Assembly (NCBI RefSeq): GCF_046299575.1
Contig: NZ_JBKBHX010000002.1
Span: 310,001 to 374,000 of the forward strand
Reading direction: 5' to 3'
From: Thermaurantimonas sp046299575
Lineage (GTDB): Bacteria; Bacteroidota; Bacteroidia; Flavobacteriales; Schleiferiaceae
DNA: 64,000 nucleotides
The position numbers and the translations under genes were made by a program. Under the pieces are notes generated by a model, which ran no database searches, was not told the DNA's origin, and was given only the letters and a program-made list of their open reading frames with translations. Shown piece by piece: positions 33,637-41,890 of this stretch (the stretch's first letter is position 1; each line of letters opens with the position of its first letter).

Positions 33637-35034
33637 ATGAAAAAATGTGTTCAAATATCATTAACAATTTGTTTTTTGTTCTTTCAAAATCTTTGTTTAT
33701 CAAACAATTTAATAATTTTAAAAATCGATTCTTACCACAACAAGCATCCACTCCGGCAAGATTCTATTAAACTTAAAAATTTAATTACCAGCAAAGACAC
33801 TACAATATACTTTCCTAAAAATATTTTTGAATTACTTGTAAAATCAAAAAAAGAAAATCCTGAAGTCGTTATTCCCGAAAATAAGATAGTGGTTTCACAA
33901 AATCCTTATCGGCAAGTCACTAAGATAGGATTTAAAATACCGCGTAAGATTCGCGTATCTGTCAGTATCACTGATATGTCTGGTCGAACATTGGCAGTTG
34001 ACCGTTTTATGAGTGAAAGTGGAACGCATTTCTACGAAGTTGCCGGTGGAAAAAATAATGTATATATTATCCATGTGCAGATGGGTACTCGAATCTTATC
34101 TGAAAAATTTTTGGGATTATCTGATATGAAAAATATATATCTAAAAAAAATTGAGGAAGAGGAGACTGAAGAAGATGAACCAAGAACATTTTTTGAAATA
34201 GATGAAACTGATTCACTACAGATTACAAGCTATGCTACTGATTTGGATGGTAATCCTTTTATTAATGAAAAAATCATTCATCCAAATGAAAGCCAAATCA
34301 TTAGATTTGATAAATTTTCCACGTATAAATGCTTAGTATTAATGTATCATAAAATAACTCCTGGTCCTGCTAATGATACCTATGAGCGAGCAATCAGTGA
34401 CTTTATAAATGATTTGAATTACATAAAAAACAAAGGGTATAAGGTGATTCCCATCGAAATGCTGGATGATATTTATAAAGGTAATTTAGGTCTTCCGGGA
34501 AATTCGATTGTCATCACCTTCGACGATGGTTTTACCTCAGATTTTACTCTGGCTGCTCCAGCTTTGAAACAACGAAATATGCCAGCAACATTTTTTATAG
34601 TACCTGGCTGGATATCAAGTGAGCCTGGATATATGACCTGGGCTCAGGTGTGGTTACTCAGTCAGGAAAAAGACAGTTCGAATCGCAATCTGTTTCACAT
34701 TGGCTCACACAGTATGACACATTCCTTTTTGCTCGATATGTCAAGCCAAATGACGCCTCAGCAGTATCAGGCGTTTTTAGATTATGAGTTTGGTATTTCG
34801 GCAGCTGAAATTAAGGATGTAACAGGTCAGCAAAAGCTATTCTTTTCTCTACCATTTGGCAATGGTGCGAATAACCTCCAGATAATTAATACTGCAAAAA
34901 AGTTTAGCTACAATGGTATAAGGACTTCCATTTGGAATTCCTTCACGGAATCAGACCTTAATATTTGGGTTATTCCTTCGTTGCCTATTTTAGATTTTAC
35001 TGATATAAAAATAATTGATGATTATTTTAAATAG
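33637..35034 (+). CDS. Secreted polysaccharide deacetylase (NodB domain) with an internal T9SS-like domain
   Basis: A 465-residue exported protein. Signal peptide: about 1-22. Residues about 84-163 form a sorting-like module (VSQNPYRQ, ITDMSGRTL, NVYIIHV, EKFLGLS), here N-terminal to the enzyme rather than at the C-terminus. An acidic linker (IEEEETEEDEP) follows. Residues about 190-226 (SLQITSYATDLDGNPF) resemble the tail of a carboxypeptidase-like fold. The NodB deacetylase domain (about 230-465) has TFDDG (D296, D297) and the metal ligands HSMTH (H358, H362). It probably removes acetyl groups from a GlcNAc-type polymer. ATG 33637 starts the signal peptide. The 5' half is AT-rich. Confidence 0.82.
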   Translation: MKKCVQISLTICFLFFQNLCLSNNLIILKIDSYHNKHPLRQDSIKLKNLITSKDTTIYFPKNIFELLVKSKKENPEVVIPENKIVVSQNPYRQVTKIGFKIPRKIRVSVSITDMSGRTLAVDRFMSESGTHFYEVAGGKNNVYIIHVQMGTRILSEKFLGLSDMKNIYLKKIEEEETEEDEPRTFFEIDETDSLQITSYATDLDGNPFINEKIIHPNESQIIRFDKFSTYKCLVLMYHKITPGPANDTYERAISDFINDLNYIKNKGYKVIPIEMLDDIYKGNLGLPGNSIVITFDDGFTSDFTLAAPALKQRNMPATFFIVPGWISSEPGYMTWAQVWLLSQEKDSSNRNLFHIGSHSMTHSFLLDMSSQMTPQQYQAFLDYEFGISAAEIKDVTGQQKLFFSLPFGNGANNLQIINTAKKFSYNGIRTSIWNSFTESDLNIWVIPSLPILDFTDIKIIDDYFK

Positions 35035-35250
35035 AGTTCTCTGAAGAGACAATTACGATTAATTTGCATAAATGATTTTCCCATTATAATACTACTTTTC
35101 CAATAAATGGAATTTTGTTGAACAATTATTCATTTTAAATCCTTTGCGTTTTGCCATTTAAATCAATTAAAATGAGTTACTTGTGAAATTTTTACAAAAA
35201 ATCCTAAAAAGGGACTGTCCTTTGTTTTCAAACAATTATTTAGTATGCTT

Positions 35251-38200
35251 ATGAGGAAATTATTATCTCTCTTGGTATTATGTATTTCAATAAGTTTAGG
35301 GCATACACAGCCCATCGCCCTTGTCACTAATACCAATGACGCCGGCCCTGGCTCATTAAGACAGGCTATCATCGAAGCAAACTCCAATCCGTCGTACACG
35401 GCTATACATTTTAATATTCCAACTACAGACCCAAATTTTAATCCCGTTTTGGGAGTTTACACCATTACAGTGAGCAGTACATTGCCGCAAATCACAAGAA
35501 ATAACCTATTAATAGACGGTACTACGCAGCCACAGGCAAACAACGAGCTCATTGGATCAAACCAACAGACTGGCATATGTACTCCTGCAAAATTTTCACC
35601 TGTAATAAAAAGGCCGGATATCAGCATAGTGGGAAATAATACAATCACAACTGGATTTGATGTTGCTGCATCCGGTGTTAAATTCAAAGGTCTGCATATT
35701 ACCGGTTTCGGTTCGCTTTTTGACAACGCTCATCATTGTATTTACTACAGGTGGGGCTCTAACAATGGGGAAGTCTCGCACTGTCTTATAGGTGCAGATA
35801 TCAGCAGTTCAGGAACAAATATCGTCCCGCCACCAGCTCCAATTCGCACCAATGGCGGTGGAATTTTTGTAATAGCTGGAAACAACCATTACATACATCA
35901 CAATATTGTCGCTCATTGCGGTGGAATGGGTGTATATTTTGGATATAATTCACAAAATGGACTCGTCGAATACAACGAATTTTATGCAAATGGACGTATT
36001 CATGTAGTAACCGATGGATTTGATGTAGCTTTTAATACAAAGAACTTTACTGTTCGCTATAATCTTTCTCATTATAACGGTGGTAATGGATTTGATACGC
36101 ATCAGGCCGAAGGCAATCACCTATTTGAGTGTAATACCTCTCATCACAATGGTCAGTTGAAAGTAGAAACCAGTGGTTTTAGAGTCTGGGGAGGAAACAG
36201 CATTTTTCGATACAATAATGTATATGAAAACTATGGAAATGGTTTTCACATAGCGGCATTTAGCACACCGGTGCCTACAAAAGGCAATATCATTTCCCGG
36301 AATCGCATTCGCGATAATGGAAATTATCTCATGGGCCCCAACCCAAAAACCGGAGCTATTGGAATTGACCTTGTGCCTACCGGTGGTGACAACTTAAAAG
36401 GTATTCCCCCATATGTGACTCTTAATAGCGATATTCCTCCGGGTAATAACGGCGGAAATAATCTAAACAACTTTCCCGTAGTTGAAAGTGCAGAATTTGA
36501 TGGTACCAACCTGCACCTGAAGGGCTTTGTACGTGCCGGACAAACGGTGGAGATTTTTAAAGCTCATAATTATCCAGGTGGTTTTAATGCTCAAGGAGAA
36601 ATCTATGTTACAAGTTTTGTGGAAGGTTCACTGGCAGACCTCGATAATACTACGGGCAGTTACAGCGGTATTGTAAATGGAAAAAATGTTGGTACCGGAA
36701 CAAACGTGAACAGATTTTATGTCATCCTTCCCACCACTGCTTTTTCTGTTGGGGATTCACTGACTACGACCGCTACTGGTGCAGACGGTACCTCTGAATT
36801 TTCGCCTGCTGTTGTTGTAGTTCCATTTACTCCTACAGCTACTATCAATCCGATTTGTCATTGTAAGTGGAACAATACCCCTGCAACTCTTACCGGAAAT
36901 TTTGGTTACTCAAGCACCGGTTCATCACCGGTAACTATCCCTGTAGGACCAACCAATACGTATATAGGAACAGCACTGAATACTCAACCTACTGTATTTA
37001 ATCCTGGTACCAATAATCATGTATTTGATATTCAATTCATTGGAGGTTCTGCTTCATGGACAGTTCAGTCAAACGCTGCCGTAGCTAACTCTTCAACATC
37101 GTATTGTCCGCAGGACCTAGATGTACAAATAACAGCATCCAACATCAATCCCAATCTGGGTGATAACGTAACGATAACTATTACAATTACCAACAACACT
37201 TCAGCTCCCTGGGTCTTTACTAATGGATATATAACCAATATTGATTTGTGTGTGACTACACCGGGAGGCTTTGTCTTTGTATCTTCAACTCCTTCAGCGG
37301 GTAGCTACAGTGGATCAAACTGGACTATTCCTGCATTGGCTCCTGGAGCTTCAGCAACCCTTTCATTGATATTTACAGTAAATGCTTCAGGTGCAATAAC
37401 AGCATCTGGAACAATCTTCGATCAACTTGACAACGATCTTACCAACAATACAGCTTCACTAAACATTACAACCATGCCATCATCCAGCGGTGGAGGTGGG
37501 GGTATTGAATCCAAAGGTGGACTTTCCCAACTGCTCTCCCAGCGAAATATGCAACGTCTCCGCGATGGCAGATATCTTTATTATGAGCAAATGGAATCGC
37601 TGCCAGATGCTGGAACTGTCGGATCTGTAATGGCTGCTAGAGGCAATATTATGTTGACTGACGTAACACCAATATCAGGACCTGATAATTCTACAGGTAA
37701 GGTTGTCACACCAGGAGACCTAATCGGGATAACGAATGCTGAAGACGTTTATTCAGTAGATTATTTTAAAGGTTCTTTACGTCTGGGTTCAATATTGGCA
37801 CTCGAATCACCTGTGGGTAAGGTTTATGATCACACCAAAGTTGTCTGCGACCGGCTAACCGGAGCGCGCATGCCTGAGATTAGAGTAGTGAGTGCTGCAG
37901 GTCATCCGTTTCTTATGGCACTGCTCGAACAGGAAAACGGTGAGATTGACTACAACATCACTTTTGTAATGTACATTGACGACAACGGCAATTTTACAGT
38001 TGACAATAAATGGAACCTTGCTGAATACGAACCAATAGCAGGACAAAGAGTTTTCAATATGCAGGTTTGGTCAGTTTCACCCCATTATACAATTAAAATG
38101 GTAGAATCCATCGTAGCACTGGCCAGAGGTATAGGATCAGTTCAATTCCTGAATAAACGGCCAGCTGCTGTTCCTACAGTTTTTGTAGAGAGCGGATTTT

Positions 38201-39201
38201 ATAAAAACGGAAAACTACATCTAAAAGTGCGCAATACCTCAAATGCCACAAGGGTTACTTTCAGAGGACATGCCGCTGCTACCGAAACCGATCAACATCT
38301 TCCTGTTTTTGATGATCTCCCCCTACCGGTCGATCAACAAATTGTAGATTTTGTCTTCCCGATTGGATTTACGTTCGATGCCGGTTTCAGTATAGCAAAT
38401 AATGCCACTTCAGGTATTGACCAGATCTATGTAGCTGACGGTGCCTGGGGTGTCGATTATGAAATCACCTCTGCTGAACAGATAAAGTTTGTAGCGCTCC
38501 CTCAAACCACTGAACTAGCTAAGGATGGATTAGCCCTTGAAAGATCTGCAGTGGCTTCAGCCCGAGTTAAGGAATACTTTTCGGTGTATCGCGTATTGTT
38601 GCCCGGCGCCTATCGACCAATGAACGTTTCTGAATACTCCGGATTTAGTTTCAGAGCTCAGGTGAAACAACCTACTAAAGTACAAGTAGTTGTGGTTAAG
38701 CGCGGAATTTCAAAATGGGTTGACCAATTCCGAACCTTTATCACCCTCCAACCAAATGTTTCAGATTATTATGTTTCTTTTGAGGATTTAAAATCAGAAA
38801 AAGGTGGAATTTTTTCTGCTGATGATGTGCTTTCAGTGGTATGGGTCACCACTTTGGGTTCAACTTCTGACAATCAAGTGGAACTCAAAATTTCTGACCT
38901 CGTGTTTAAGAAGACATCTGGCAGTGTAGCTCAGGTCAACCCAGGCAAGAAAGAAGTTCTTGTTTTTCCGAACCCTGCTGTAAACCAATTCAACTACGCA
39001 TTTATTCTCGAAGCTGAAACCAATGTTCGAATTGAATTGATCAATTCACTTGGTCAAGTTGTGGAGATGGTTAAACATGAAAAAATGCCCGCTGGAGTTC
39101 ATCAACTCACATATTCAAATGTGCTACGACCCGGTATATACTACATCCGAGTGATCACAGGTCGCACAGTGCGTACAGGCAGTGTGGTCATAACTAATTA
39201 A
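35251..39201 (+). CDS. Large T9SS-secreted beta-helix surface protein
   Basis: A 1316-residue cell-surface protein. The signal peptide ends near GHTQ. Next come the NTNDAGPGSLRQAI motif typical of Bacteroidota surface proteins and a right-handed parallel beta-helix (about 60-420: NNHYIHHNIVAHCGGMGVYF seen as HYIHHNIVAHCG, NFTVRYNLSHYNGGNGF seen as VRYNLSHYNGG). A DUF11-like repeat domain (about 620-745), a Gly-rich hinge (SSSGGGGGIESKGG) and a unique region follow. The canonical type A sorting domain is at about 1237-1316 (VFPNPAVNQF, LINSLGQVV, PGIYYIRV). Start 35251 (MRKLL) is preferred over 35245. A terminator follows directly. Function may be adhesion or glycan binding. Confidence 0.85.
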   Translation: MRKLLSLLVLCISISLGHTQPIALVTNTNDAGPGSLRQAIIEANSNPSYTAIHFNIPTTDPNFNPVLGVYTITVSSTLPQITRNNLLIDGTTQPQANNELIGSNQQTGICTPAKFSPVIKRPDISIVGNNTITTGFDVAASGVKFKGLHITGFGSLFDNAHHCIYYRWGSNNGEVSHCLIGADISSSGTNIVPPPAPIRTNGGGIFVIAGNNHYIHHNIVAHCGGMGVYFGYNSQNGLVEYNEFYANGRIHVVTDGFDVAFNTKNFTVRYNLSHYNGGNGFDTHQAEGNHLFECNTSHHNGQLKVETSGFRVWGGNSIFRYNNVYENYGNGFHIAAFSTPVPTKGNIISRNRIRDNGNYLMGPNPKTGAIGIDLVPTGGDNLKGIPPYVTLNSDIPPGNNGGNNLNNFPVVESAEFDGTNLHLKGFVRAGQTVEIFKAHNYPGGFNAQGEIYVTSFVEGSLADLDNTTGSYSGIVNGKNVGTGTNVNRFYVILPTTAFSVGDSLTTTATGADGTSEFSPAVVVVPFTPTATINPICHCKWNNTPATLTGNFGYSSTGSSPVTIPVGPTNTYIGTALNTQPTVFNPGTNNHVFDIQFIGGSASWTVQSNAAVANSSTSYCPQDLDVQITASNINPNLGDNVTITITITNNTSAPWVFTNGYITNIDLCVTTPGGFVFVSSTPSAGSYSGSNWTIPALAPGASATLSLIFTVNASGAITASGTIFDQLDNDLTNNTASLNITTMPSSSGGGGGIESKGGLSQLLSQRNMQRLRDGRYLYYEQMESLPDAGTVGSVMAARGNIMLTDVTPISGPDNSTGKVVTPGDLIGITNAEDVYSVDYFKGSLRLGSILALESPVGKVYDHTKVVCDRLTGARMPEIRVVSAAGHPFLMALLEQENGEIDYNITFVMYIDDNGNFTVDNKWNLAEYEPIAGQRVFNMQVWSVSPHYTIKMVESIVALARGIGSVQFLNKRPAAVPTVFVESGFYKNGKLHLKVRNTSNATRVTFRGHAAATETDQHLPVFDDLPLPVDQQIVDFVFPIGFTFDAGFSIANNATSGIDQIYVADGAWGVDYEITSAEQIKFVALPQTTELAKDGLALERSAVASARVKEYFSVYRVLLPGAYRPMNVSEYSGFSFRAQVKQPTKVQVVVVKRGISKWVDQFRTFITLQPNVSDYYVSFEDLKSEKGGIFSADDVLSVVWVTTLGSTSDNQVELKISDLVFKKTSGSVAQVNPGKKEVLVFPNPAVNQFNYAFILEAETNVRIELINSLGQVVEMVKHEKMPAGVHQLTYSNVLRPGIYYIRVITGRTVRTGSVVITN

Positions 39202-39219
39202 CCACTTTCTCTTTGAAGG

Positions 39220-39247
39220 AATCCCGGCCACAAGACCGGGATTTTTT
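39220..39247 (+). terminator. Intrinsic terminator after the beta-helix surface protein gene
   Basis: Stem AATCCCGG (39220-39227) with CCGGGATT (39236-39243), loop CCACAAGA, then a run of T to 39247. Its core and loop resemble the terminator at 43814. Confidence 0.9.
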
Positions 39248-39277
39248 ATTTATAGAGGTATTTTTGGACTTAGATCT

Positions 39278-39308
39278 TTTGTTAAAACACATTACGCAAA
39301 TATTTTTA
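39278..39308 (+). promoter_or_regulatory. Candidate promoter of adk
   Basis: TTTG (39278-39281), 19 bases, TATTTTTA (39301-39308; one mismatch from TAnnTTTG). The spacing is consensus and adk starts at 39337. Confidence 0.5.
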
Positions 39309-39336
39309 CCCGCTTTAATGTGCAAAAAAACTAATT

Positions 39337-39912
39337 ATGTTAAACATTGTACTCTTTGGCCCTCCGGGTGCCGGCAAAGGCACTCAGTCTCAGTTTCTTG
39401 TAGAGCGATTTGGATTAGTACATCTGTCAACAGGCGATATTTTCAGACGTAACATTAAAGAAGGCACCGAGTTAGGTCAGTTAGCTCAAAAATACATGAA
39501 CGAGGGAAAGCTTGTACCCGATGAGGTGACCATTAACATGCTAAAAGCAGAATTAGAAAAAATATCAAATCCCAAAGGTTTCATATTTGATGGTTTTCCA
39601 AGAACCGAGGCTCAAGCACAAGCTCTTGAAAACCTACTAGATGCTATGAATACTGCCATATCGGCCATGATAGCATTGGAAGTGCCTGAGGAAGAGCTAA
39701 AAAAAAGATTGGCAGACCGAGCAAAAACCAGCGGCAGAGCTGATGATGCCGACCCTGCTGTGATTCAAAAGAGAATCGATGTGTACAATGCTGAAACGCT
39801 ACCCGTCAAACACTATTACGAAAAAATCGGAAAGTATCGGGGCATAAATGGTCAAGGTTCGATTGAGGAGGTCACCCAGCGTTTAATTGAGGTAATTAAC
39901 ACCTTGCACTGA
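39337..39912 (+). CDS. adk: Adenylate kinase
   Basis: Converts ATP and AMP to two ADP in the cytoplasm. The 191-residue product has the P-loop GPPGAGKGT (7-15), the AMP-binding HLSTGDIFR, FDGFPRTEAQA, and a short lid (LADRAKTSGRADDADP) with no zinc-binding cysteines, the short-lid type. It ends immediately before a candidate promoter for the next gene, whose -33 element overlaps the adk stop. Confidence 0.98.
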   Translation: MLNIVLFGPPGAGKGTQSQFLVERFGLVHLSTGDIFRRNIKEGTELGQLAQKYMNEGKLVPDEVTINMLKAELEKISNPKGFIFDGFPRTEAQAQALENLLDAMNTAISAMIALEVPEEELKKRLADRAKTSGRADDADPAVIQKRIDVYNAETLPVKHYYEKIGKYRGINGQGSIEEVTQRLIEVINTLH

Positions 39913-39942
39913 TTGCACTATTCAAATATCTTTCTAACTTTG
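39912..39942 (+). promoter_or_regulatory. Candidate promoter of the TPR protein gene and ribH
   Basis: ATTG (39912-39915), 19 bases, then a perfect TAnnTTTG box TAACTTTG (39935-39942). It overlaps the adk stop codon and lies 41 bases before ATG 39983. Confidence 0.55.
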
Positions 39943-39982
39943 CCCGCCTTTTTGATAATGAATTAAATTTTTGATATTTAGC

Positions 39983-40684
39983 ATGTCGAAAAAAGAAATC
40001 GAACAAAAGCAAGACGAAGTAATCCTCGATGTAGGCTCTACCCTGACAAAAGCTGAAGCGTTTATTGAAAAAAATAAAAAAGCAATTACTTATACGCTAT
40101 CAGGTATTGTAGTTGGTGTGGCTGCCTATTTTGCTTTCACATATTTGTACCTTGAGCCTCTGGAAAAAGAAGCCCAAATTGAACTATATAAAGCTCAGGA
40201 AAATATAGACAGAGACTCATTGAGACTCGCTCTAAACGGCGATGGAAGCAGCATGGGCCTTTTACAAATTGCCGATGAATATGCCTGGACAAAGGCTGGT
40301 AACCTTGCAAGATACTATGCAGGTGTGTGCTACCTTCAGTTAGGCGAGTATGAAGATGCCATTCGGCAAATGGATAAATTTAGCACAAATGATCCGGTAT
40401 TCGAGGTACTTGCAAATGGTGTAATTGCCGATGCCTTCCTTGAAATAGGCCAGCCTAAAGAGGCTTTGGAATATTACGATAAGGCTGTTCGCTCTTCAAA
40501 CAACGAGTTTGTTGTGCCATTTTACTTAAAAAAAGCCGGAATGCTGGCCGAAGATCAGAAAAATTGGAAAGATGCCCGCAAGTACTTCGAACGCTTAAAA
40601 AACGAGTTTCCGAAGTCTCAACATGCACTTGATGTAGATAAGTTTTTAGCTCGTATCGAAGCGAAGCTGTCACAAAAAAATTAA
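39983..40684 (+). CDS. Membrane-anchored tetratricopeptide repeat protein
   Basis: A 233-residue protein with a cytoplasmic N-terminus, one membrane helix (about 35-57) and a periplasmic domain of TPR-like helices (ARYYAGVCYLQLGEYEDAIRQMD, seen as YYAGVCYLQLGEYEDA; GVIADAFLEIGQPKEALEYYDKA, seen as FLEIGQPKEALEYY; NWKDARKYFERLKNEFPKS). The layout is like E. coli YfgM, an ancillary factor at the translocon, but a specific role cannot be assigned. ATG 39983 is preferred over 39971. ribH starts 6 bases after its stop and is probably co-transcribed, subject to the hairpin inside ribH. Confidence 0.8.
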   Translation: MSKKEIEQKQDEVILDVGSTLTKAEAFIEKNKKAITYTLSGIVVGVAAYFAFTYLYLEPLEKEAQIELYKAQENIDRDSLRLALNGDGSSMGLLQIADEYAWTKAGNLARYYAGVCYLQLGEYEDAIRQMDKFSTNDPVFEVLANGVIADAFLEIGQPKEALEYYDKAVRSSNNEFVVPFYLKKAGMLAEDQKNWKDARKYFERLKNEFPKSQHALDVDKFLARIEAKLSQKN

Positions 40685-40690
40685 GATTCG

Positions 40691-41176
40691 ATGGCTACAG
40701 CCAATAAAAATTTATCAGAATACGACAAAAGCCGACTTCCGTCGGCTTTTTCGTTTAGATTTGCTCTGGTGCGCTCTCAATGGAATGATTTGGTGACCAG
40801 TGGTCTCTACAAAGGCGCATACGACACCTTGATTGATCTGGGGGCCAAACCAGAAAATATCACAACCATTGAGGTGCCTGGCAGTATGGAGCTTATCTAT
40901 GGGTGCAGGCAAGCAGCTGCTCTGGAGCCTAAGGTTGATGCGATTATTGCCATCGGTTGTCTGATCAAAGGTGAAACCATGCATTTCGAATTTGTAAGCA
41001 TGGCTGTTTATCACGGCTTAAGTCAGTTGAACTTAACACTGCCAATGCCAGTAATAGCCTGTGTGCTCACTGATAACAACCTGGAACAGAGTCTGGCGCG
41101 GAGTGGGGGAGTCCATGGCAATAAGGGAGTAGAGGCTGCTGTTACAGCGCTGCTGATGTGCGGTCGAAAAGTATAA
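40691..41176 (+). CDS. ribH: 6,7-dimethyl-8-ribityllumazine synthase
   Basis: Condenses the ribityl-aminouracil with dihydroxybutanone phosphate in the penultimate step of riboflavin synthesis, as a multimeric shell. The 161-residue product shows RFALVRSQWND at the strand-1 binding site, EVPGSMELIYGC, and GCLIKGETMHFEFV with the catalytic His. The N-terminal extension MATANKNLSEYDKS is typical of Bacteroidota homologues and supports ATG 40691. A terminator-like hairpin occupies codons 13-21. The stop lies 9 bases before the ATG of the marC gene. Confidence 0.96.
   Translation: MATANKNLSEYDKSRLPSAFSFRFALVRSQWNDLVTSGLYKGAYDTLIDLGAKPENITTIEVPGSMELIYGCRQAAALEPKVDAIIAIGCLIKGETMHFEFVSMAVYHGLSQLNLTLPMPVIACVLTDNNLEQSLARSGGVHGNKGVEAAVTALLMCGRKV
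40727..40751 (+). promoter_or_regulatory. Terminator-like hairpin inside the ribH coding region
   Basis: AAAAGCCGAC (40727-40736), loop TTCC, GTCGGCTTTT (40741-40750), ending in five T (40747-40751): a 10-bp perfect stem with U-tract located 36-60 bases after the ribH start codon. It could attenuate transcription of ribH when it is not translated, or terminate part of the upstream TPR transcript. Confidence 0.7.
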
Positions 41177-41184
41177 GATTTTAT

Positions 41185-41823
41185 ATGGAAAATATTGTAA
41201 ATTATGCATTAGTTGCTTTTACATCCTTTTTTTCGGTAATGAACCCAGTGGGTGTTATGCCTCTTTTTTTGAGCATGACAGCAGGTTTAGAGTTACAACA
41301 TCGCCGTCGTACAGCCGTTAAAGCATGTACTGTGGCCTTCATTACATTAGTAATTTTTGGGGTATTAGGAGAGTTTATTTTTAATTTTTTTGGAATATCG
41401 GTGAACGGTCTCCGAGTGGTAGGTGGATTTATATTTTTTAAAATGGGAAGCGAAATGCTTCAGGCTCAGGTCAGTAAAATGAAATTACCAGACGAAGAAG
41501 TTAAAAAATATGTAGGTGATATATCTGTCACTCCATTAGCCATTCCTATGATTACAGGTCCAGGAGCTATCACGAATGCGATGCTGCTTATGCAAGTTGC
41601 CGTCAATCTAAGCTTCAAAGCTGTTTTGGTGGGTGTAATGCTCATTGTATGTTTGATAATGCTCTTAGCTTTACTTTTTGCCAGCCGTATTATCAGCTTG
41701 TTAGGTAGTACCGGTATTAATGTGCTTGTAAGGTTAATGGGATTAATTGTGATGGTGGTGGCTATTGAATTTTTTATTTCAGGCCTTACTCCCATAATCA
41801 GAAGTGTTTTTCTTGTAGAGTAA
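41185..41823 (+). CDS. MarC-family integral membrane protein
   Basis: A 212-residue inner-membrane protein with six predicted helices and the MarC family features FFSVMNPVGVMPLFLSMT near the N-terminus and VTPLAIPMITGPGAI in the middle. The family's transport role is unproven; the E. coli name comes from genomic position, not demonstrated drug resistance. ATG 41185 is preferred over an in-frame upstream ATG at 41158 inside ribH because homologues begin close to the first helix. It lies just downstream of ribH and is probably in the same transcript. Confidence 0.9.
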   Translation: MENIVNYALVAFTSFFSVMNPVGVMPLFLSMTAGLELQHRRRTAVKACTVAFITLVIFGVLGEFIFNFFGISVNGLRVVGGFIFFKMGSEMLQAQVSKMKLPDEEVKKYVGDISVTPLAIPMITGPGAITNAMLLMQVAVNLSFKAVLVGVMLIVCLIMLLALLFASRIISLLGSTGINVLVRLMGLIVMVVAIEFFISGLTPIIRSVFLVE

Positions 41824-41890
41824 GCATTGATTTTACAATTACCCCATTTATATACAACCTTTTACCTTACATTAGCAAAAAATAGTACTA

